Of a stretch of DNA of 27,430 nt, positions 21,088-27,430 are shown piece by piece. Under the pieces are notes generated by a model. The model saw nothing but the letters and a program-made list of their open reading frames with translations. It was not told the origin of the DNA and ran no database searches. Numbering within the stretch: the first letter of the stretch is position 1; each line of letters begins with the position of its first letter. The stretch lies in the NCBI GenBank assembly GCA_947650285.1, contig CANTFL010000959.1:1-27430 (forward strand). The letters run 5' to 3'. The stretch comes from Hyaloperonospora brassicae (taxonomy: Eukaryota; Oomycota; Peronosporomycetes; Peronosporales; Peronosporaceae). A program made the translations under genes and the position numbers.

Positions 21088-21689
21088 ACAAGCTAGGCCG
21101 CGACGGCAGACGGGAAAACTGATCAGATCCAGTGGAAAACGACTGACTATATAAAAGTTAAAGACGTTTCAGAAACCTAAAGTCTGATTCGCTGAATACG
21201 ACTGTTGCCATATTGATTGCTGAATTGGAACATTGAGGAGTCCAGAATGGCCTGTGTGTGTTATTACCACAGCTCGCAACAATCGAGGTTTAGACGAATG
21301 TGGTGATGTCGCAAACAAGGTTTTGCTCTACCACCTCTCCGCAGAGGCGCGCCGCGCATATAGCATTCGCTTAAACCTGATAACTGGTAGCCGGAACTTG
21401 ACCTTATATACGGTATAGTCAACTGCTGGGAATTCAACACTGATGTCGTCCCGGCTGAGTTAGGGGCTGCATCGGCACGGAGTGCGAATCGAAGACCTTC
21501 GTGTCTCAATACGAAAGAACAGCTCTATTTGATCAATAAGACTGCAATTTTTTCAGTCCAAATTACGAATGCAGCCTTACCTCGACGTCGTCGTCAACTT
21601 CTGAAAAGTCCATCCAGGTAGACAGTCGAAACCAGCATCAGTCTTTATTCGCAGAATGTCTCATGATTCCTTAAGCGTCCGGAACACAG
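21088..21689 (+). other. ORF1-ORF2 junction of the LINE (right), no intact gene
   Basis: This is the mirror of 5741-6342. The ATG at 21,247 starts a short Cys/His/Ser-containing frame that ends at an early TGA. It is probably the decayed N-terminal part of ORF2 ahead of the endonuclease. Confidence 0.4.
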
Positions 21690-22543
21690 CGCAACATGAC
21701 CTAGTCACTTCGGCAGCGCGTAGCAAGGGAAGGAATTGATTTGGTATTGCTTCAGGTAACGCGGATCAAGCTTGGTGAGTCATCTACCATGGAAAAGCTG
21801 TACAAATCCTCATGTAGATTCGTGAATAAGCCCGGACGCTCATTTCGGACGGAGTCCAAGCACTCTCATGGAGGTGTGGCTATTCTATTGAACTCCTACT
21901 CATCGATCATCTATTTGGATCCGTGGCAAGAGGAGCAATAGACACCGCACTGGATGAGTATTTGATTTACTTTTCTGGGCAAAATCGTTGTTGTGCTCAA
22001 ATTTATGCTTTAAGTGATAAGTCTGAACAAGGGCGTTTTTGAGCAGCTTCTACAAGTTCTTGTGGAATATTAAGGACCCATGTATATTGGCGGGGACTTA
22101 AACTGCACTTTGGAGACGCGACTTTAGTGTTCTTTTGTCTTGCATATTGGCAGAATTGGTTCTTTGGCGGTTAGAAGGATCCCCAATCAGGGGCAGCTAA
22201 GCGATGTTTTTGAAGATTAGATGGAGCTCGCAAGAGAAGACAGAGCCATCTTACATTTTCATGCTGTGACGCACACCTATTTCTACAATTTGTCCGACGG
22301 TGAATCAGCTAGCTCACGCCTTTATCGTTATTATGTGAATTTTTGACATGATGATTGGATTCGGGACGTTGCTCTGTCGGTACCTGGTTCAGCAGCCGAC
22401 CACAATGTGATAAGTATCGGGATAGTACCGCCTCTTAATTTGGTGCGTGTACGTGTGCCGAGGGGCGTACATCACGCCCCAGGATATGCGCAAGGGACCG
22501 CGAATCGCGTAATTATTGCGGCCAGTGCGCTGGCACAGCTTTA
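21690..22543 (+). pseudogene. LINE ORF2 endonuclease domain remnant (right)
   Basis: The same blocks as the left copy lie on the plus strand: LVLLQVTRIK from 21,741, GGVAILLN from about 21,871, GGDLN at 22,089-22,103 (catalytic Asp and Asn kept), THTYFY from about 22,270, and ADHN at 22,395-22,406. The Glu of the LLQET box is Val. In-frame stops include TAG at about 21,939. The domain ends near a TAA at 22,541-22,543 after an Ala-rich helix-like stretch. Confidence 0.88.
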
Positions 22544-22799
22544 AGTTGGCGAAACTCATTTTTGATCTGATGTCGAATTTAGTTCATTTTATGCATGTAG
22601 ACTGGCCGACTGGTGGGATGACTCGAAAATAAGACTTCGGATAGTTTTTTTGACGATGACCAAAACCGCGCGCCAAGGTCTGACAAGAACCAATATACAG
22701 CGGCTGAGTCGTCTTTCTTCTCGACTATAGGCAGCTGTGTTCCTGCGGGTACGCCTAGTATCTCACCAGCGGGGACGAAGAGAGACATGACCCACCTAG

Positions 22800-24361
22800 C
22801 CTTCCAGAATATCTAGCGGAGATTCGGCGTTATGTTGCGGATTGTCGACGATTATGGCAGAGAACCAAGAAAGAGAGCTTCCTCGTTCAACACACTAACT
22901 CTTCGGGCGCGACTTCCCGACATTTCTACGATCGGGTTTCGACAAAATTTCAGGACAACAGCATCGTCTCCCTGGGTGGACAGGCTTCGTACGGGTCTAA
23001 TAGGTCTTTTAATTGGGATTATATAATGGTTGACGGCTGCGAGCGTATTATGACCCTTGATTTTTCTTGGACCGACGCAACCACAGCATTTTTTGCCAGG
23101 GCCACCCTTCCGGATCGATTTATTGACTCTACAGTGACGTGAAAATTTTCTCTTGACGATGTGAGTGCGGCTTTTAAGAGGCCTAAACGTGGGAAGTAAA
23201 AAGGTCTGGATGAACGCAACAACACCTTCTACGAAATTATGCGGACGATCTCGCGCCGATTATCGCCACTTTGTACACCAGATGGATCGCATGCAGCGTG
23301 TTTCCGGCTTCATTTAGTGAGACAAATATTCAAGGTTCGATAAAATTACAGCCTTCGCCTTGCCGCTTGATCATCGCCCGATCGCGCTTCTCAAAAGAGA
23401 CTATAAGTTATTTACTAACATTCGATCGTTTCGGGTGCGGCCGATGCTTCGAATGTTGTTCTGTCGGATTGAGCTATATTTGCCCCGCAGCGATCGATCT
23501 ATACGGCTCTTGATATTTTCACGGCGGTACGCAAAGCAGCAAACTTGGACAGCAATGTATATGGAGCCATTGTTCTGATTCTCGATTAGCCGAGGCATAC
23601 GAAACGCTGCAACGTCTATATCTACTTTCGGTGCTTCCATGGCTTTGGGTTTCGCCCCACTTCCTGTCAGTCGTAGCGATCTTACACCTCGACACGACGT
23701 GTCATTTTCCCGTGGACGAAAATCGCTCGAGTTGACGCGAAGTTAATTGTGTAAATTGGCAGGGATACCCCTTGCACCACTTCTCTTTATTTTCTGCCTA
23801 GATATTGTCTATCGGGTAATTTAAGCGGGGGAAAACATTCGAGGGGTACCTATCACATCTAGAGACCGGCCTACTTATTTTAGAGATTTGCGCTACGCGG
23901 ACGATACCTATGTCTGCCTCGGCGATCGGACCGCTGTTTACCCGTTTGTAATCAATCTCGATGATATCGCTAAAGTGGTAGGTCTCTTGACTAACCGGTT
24001 GAAAGCACTTGTCATTGAGGTGGGCCCGCACGAGGCCGCGCTGCTTATTGAAACGTGTGGTACCCCTCTGCAGTCCTCCAGAGACTCTTGCCGGTATATT
24101 GGTGTTCTGATAGGGCAGCTCGACGCGATGGCTGAAAACTGGAATACATGCATCTATTCTCCATGGTGCAGACACGTCATAGCTCGAGAGAACACTCATA
24201 CCGTGGAACAATGTGCTCAACTTGCCAGTGCGATCGCGGTTCCAAAACCTACCATCTTAGCACGGCACTGTTGCCCTGCTGCTGCTTTGATTGTTCAATT
24301 GCACATATTGGGTCTGGAATTTGTGGAGGATGTTTGTGACGGCAAGAGGTCTCAACCATAA
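22800..24361 (+). pseudogene. LINE ORF2 reverse transcriptase remnant (right)
   Basis: Plus-strand mirror copy. RPIALL...DYKLF lies within 23,360-23,420, motif A Asp at 23,584-23,586 followed by TAG at 23,587, GIPLAPLLF from 23,762, YADD at 23,894-23,905, and the thumb-like THTVEQ and AIAVPK blocks near 24,190-24,250. The open frame 23,888-24,361 (157 residues) is the best-kept piece. It differs from the left copy at a few residues (for example Ser-Pro in place of Ser-Leu before Trp-Cys, and Ser in place of Tyr near its end). Confidence 0.92.
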
Positions 24362-25960
24362 GTCCCTTCTTAGGTAGCTGCACTACCGATTCAGCAGGGT
24401 GGACTAGCGGTGCCTTGTTCTCGAACGAAATTATTGACTATGGCGGCAGCAGCAGTTATACAGTGAGCAGATACTGCGTCCTCGCGCGATCTACGGATTG
24501 GTGACTTCTTATGAGAATCTAACGAGTCGTTTTCGGCCTACGTTATGCCTGGTTGGACGAAATACAAGCACACTCGATATTGGGCGACGCTGTAATCAAC
24601 CAGTTCCGAAATTGTCGGACTTTTAGCAGCTTTTAATGACCGTCAAGGTAAGGTCAAAGAGTTCTGCCGGCGAGCCATCTCGTTTATATCGATAGCCGAA
24701 GTCGGACGAAATGATGACGGCAGGGTCCCAATTGATATTCGCCAGGTTATCGATAATCGACTAGGTTGGTTGGTTTGGTGAGGTATATTCCGGTACGCGA
24801 ACGACCCACTATATCCGGCATATTCCAACCATATTTTTCGAGAGGTACTGACAAATTTTTAAGCCACTGTGGGAATCATTTGCAATTGTCACCCTCAGGG
24901 ATTATTGTGCACATTGAGGAGATTGAACCGGCAGTCATCATGTTAAAGATTAGCCTACTTCATTAATACCCCAGAGAATCACCCCTTATCGATGATATAC
25001 TACAGGCTGGGATGAGATCTGACGTAGCTTCATCGGGGCGTTTTGATTACAGGTGGCTGGTACACGCCACGTTCCAGGAAATATCTTGGCTGAGGAATCG
25101 ACGTGTAACGGCATATACCTTAAACAGAGCTAAATTTGCGGGGGGATACACTTTCCTTGGCGAAACAATGTCTTAAAAGATTTTTCGAAGTGGCCTTGTC
25201 TTGTTTTTGCCTACAAGAGATATGGCAACCCAAATAATGGCGAAGCGGCGTCAGTTTAAGTCCTTTTGTCTCGCCTTTTTGTACGATTTCCCCTCTCAAT
25301 TTTTTTCGGCACTTGAGCCGGGGTCATTGATTGCGTTCTCAACCAATTACACAAGTTTATGCCTGTCTTCTAAATTGTGCCGGTTCGTCGCTGACACATT
25401 TCGATACGGGCATGGAATGCAAGGTGACATTAGGCTCGTTGATGTTGGCATTCGATGTAGCCGCACTTACATCCAGTAGGTACCTATCCACTTCGGCACT
25501 CACTCGGCACTTATGCGCGTCGTATACATGTGGGCTGGAAGTCGACGATGGCGGCGCATCCGCGGAAAACTACAACAGATTATTTTCAGGCAGTGCCGTA
25601 CTGAGAACTGGACTTATCAGTAAACGTATGGCAAAGACGGATTTTCACGTGATTTTGGAGAGCAAACTGCTAATTACATGAACACGTAACCGGCAAATAT
25701 GCGCGTACTTCCCACATATTCTCAGACGCTGTATCGTCTGAAGATTAACATCTTTCCGCTCTAAAATCGAGCTACTCTAGATCTGTCGTGCCCCGCACCT
25801 GAGTGTGCGGTGGCTGTCCCAGCCATGACAAGCCATATATTTTGGACCTGCCTTAGTGCGCGTCGCCACTGATATTATCTCCTAAATAGGTGGCGATGGC
25901 TCGGTCCTTTCAAAGATTCAGACGTTAGCGTCTGGTTGTTTGGCGTGGAACATCAGGAAT
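24362..25960 (+). pseudogene. LINE post-RT connector with zinc-knuckle remnant (right)
   Basis: Mirror of the left connector. The 116-residue frame at 25,331-25,681 is the clearest part. It has one Gly-to-Ser difference from the left copy (FSGSAV in place of FSGGAV). The knuckle-like C...HIFWTC remnant lies near 25,805-25,855. Between 24,362 and 25,200 the sequence is coding-like only in short pieces with many stops. Confidence 0.55.
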
Positions 25961-26329
25961 CCTTCAACATGTCTGGGTATTGTAATTCAATCTCTAGACC
26001 CGAGCGCTGATTTGTCGAAAGCTAAGGCTGCGGTCTTCCCATCAGCTCTAGAACTGTGCCGTTTGAATCATCCTCAACAATCCATTCCATCTCGGTCGAG
26101 AGCCTCCACCGCATGAACGACTCGTCCTTGGCGCCGGTGGTTTATACATCCAGAACCTTTAACACAATTCGACGGTCGATTGGACGATTTCATGGATCAA
26201 CATACTAGCATGACATGGAGATAGACAAGAAAATATTTGGACAAGCACGATCTGCATTCGCAGATACTCTGTTCCAATTAACCATTGTCGTTGCACATTC
26301 TGCCTCACAAACGGGGCCCTGGAGTGCTG

Positions 26330-27241
26330 CACATCCTGTGTTTTGACGGGAATCCCGCGGATATCCGGGTCCAGTAGGATTTGGATCCGTATTTGTTCAA
26401 CTCTATATTCAGACTCACGCCGCTCGCGTCGTGTGGGTATCGGGCATGCCTCATGGTTTTGCCGATTCCACTAATAACGTTGCGGAATGTTTGGGGCTTG
26501 TGTACGATCTTCGACAAGAGAAGGATAGCGGCTATTCACCTCTGCATGTCACCGGAGAAAGTGCACTAGTACTTCACAATTACGAATACTACACGCTCCA
26601 AGCAACCCATATTTTGTGCGATTATTTTTATCAGCAGGCGACACCGCTCACGAAATCGATGTATCCATGTAAAGACTACTATCGCACATACAGCAAAATG
26701 GCGGATAAAATGGAGAATATTGCTATAGACACGGTGTAACGGGGCACACCATGGCGTGAACGTAACGCAAGGGTTTCGGTGCCCCGACAGACTTACTTGT
26801 GGCAAGCGAGGAAGCGTAGGTAGGGTAAAAGCAGAACTGTTATATTAATAAATTAAGTCTTTTGACTACTGTCTCTCTTTTTGACTTAATTCAATTATAC
26901 TAATATAACTGGATGTATGGTGACGTCTCGTCACCACTCATTGCGCGCGTCTTGCGGCGATTGGTGGGTTGATATCATCACGATATCAACCAATGAACAG
27001 ACCCTTTGGTCGACCCTTCAATATCACCACTTTGGTGATATTGTTTAAAGAATATCCATCTTCATATTCTTTATTGTCACTTTCCTTAAAGTGACAATTC
27101 TATGTAACGGGCTGCCCCGTTACACACGGGATCTTCTAGTCAAGTGCATACTACCTCCGATTCAAAAACAGTCGGGGAGGCTGTGACATTTCTCGACAAT
27201 GATGTCAAACACTGCCTGGAGGCCTCCCACACCTACCAATG
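26330..27241 (+). pseudogene. LINE C-terminal RNase H remnant, split by an insertion (right)
   Basis: Mirror copy. The open frame 26,431-26,739 carries TNNVAE and the GES variant of the catalytic GDS box, and stops at the TAA formed by the first bases of the 390-bp insertion. Host sequence resumes at 27,130 in a compatible frame when the insertion and one 5-bp target copy are discounted. The N-terminal F-D-G motif sits in a different frame (about 26,342) from the following glycine-rich strand, so there is a frameshift as well. Confidence 0.85.
26735..27124 (-). mobile_element. 390-bp hairpin-array insertion (solo LTR or MITE-like), right copy
   Basis: This is the same element in mirror position, flanked by cacgg at 26,730-26,734 and 27,125-27,129. 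It is one base longer than the left copy because of one extra T in a T-run in the loop of the longest hairpin. Presence at the identical site in both arms shows it inserted before the inverted duplication. Confidence 0.88.
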
Positions 27242-27430
27242 TGTAATACGGATCCCCGCTTTGACTCCGCGGAATCTTATGCTATAGAGATACGAGTCTG
27301 CGCGTTGGCGCTTTTCTGTAAGGGACCTAGTGCTACCAAGTGTATAAAGTAGTCGTCCTCGAGGTAATGTAGTTGCACAGGACAGTATAGTTTAGGTCGT
27401 ACGCGTACCTGAATATACCTCACCTTCTTA

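Larger units (their letters stand above)
14013..27430 (-). repeat. Right arm of giant inverted repeat
   Basis: This is the reverse complement of the left arm, carrying the same LINE, 389/390-bp insertion, minisatellite, gag fragment, GATC-rich tract and AT tract in mirror order. It has one extra 15-bp minisatellite unit, one extra T in a T-run near 16,420, one extra T near 26,860 and a shorter AT tract. Because insertions and decay mutations are shared, the arms were one sequence after those events happened. Confidence 0.98.
18764..27430 (+). mobile_element. Decayed LINE (non-LTR retrotransposon), right copy
   Basis: This is the mirror copy of the left-arm LINE, reading outward on the plus strand: ORF1 remnant 18,764-21,087, endonuclease about 21,690-22,543, reverse transcriptase about 22,800-24,361, connector to about 26,330, RNase H about 26,330-27,241 with the 390-bp insertion at 26,735-27,124. 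It shares the stops and frameshifts I compared with the left copy, so it was already dead when duplicated. No poly-A tail or 3' tail repeat is seen before the window edge. Confidence 0.9.

Noticed and set aside
1..27430. Whole palindrome as a library or read-hairpin artefact
   Set aside because: Not fully excluded, but a 600-bp unique spacer, private substitutions and slippage-type length differences are unlike a fold-back artefact, which gives identical arms and almost no loop.
1..27430. CRISPR array, rRNA or tRNA genes
   Set aside because: No regularly spaced repeats with unique spacers, no rRNA signature, and the only tRNA-like segment (17,777-17,793) is the 17-bp primer-binding site, not a full tRNA.

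Overview
The whole window is one giant inverted repeat. Positions 1 to about 13,409 come back as the reverse complement at 14,013 to 27,430, with a unique spacer of about 600 bp between. Base 1 pairs with base 27,430, so the palindrome runs to both window edges and may continue past them. The arms are nearly identical. They differ by scattered single bases, by length changes in simple repeats, and by one tight cluster of mismatches near the inner end.

There is no sign of ordinary host genes. Each arm is a fossil transposon yard. From the outside in, an arm holds: (a) a decayed non-LTR retrotransposon (LINE) of about 8.7 kb, pointing outward, with ORF1, an apurinic-type endonuclease, a reverse transcriptase (YADD box) and a C-terminal RNase H (TNNVAE motif); (b) a 389/390-bp insertion inside the RNase H region, with 12-bp inverted termini, a 5-bp target duplication and an unusual run of eight hairpins, which is either a solo LTR or a MITE-like element; (c) a 15-bp-unit minisatellite at the LINE 5' end; (d) a degenerate LTR-retrotransposon fragment with a primer-binding site and gag but no visible pol; (e) a tract very rich in GATC; (f) about 1 kb of non-coding sequence with an (AT)n microsatellite. 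The spacer holds a weakly coding-like minus-strand stretch that I cannot identify.

The style of the LINE (endonuclease, RT and RNase H wording) and of the gag fragment suggests a repeat-rich oomycete genome of the Phytophthora type. This is inferred from recalled protein families, not from a search.

The likely order of events is LINE insertion and decay, insertion of the 389-bp element into its RNase H region, inverted duplication of the whole block, then small-scale divergence of the arms. All coding regions carry stops or frameshifts, so nothing here looks able to move by itself. The locus could still act structurally (cruciform or recombination), or as a source of long double-stranded RNA if transcribed through the spacer.
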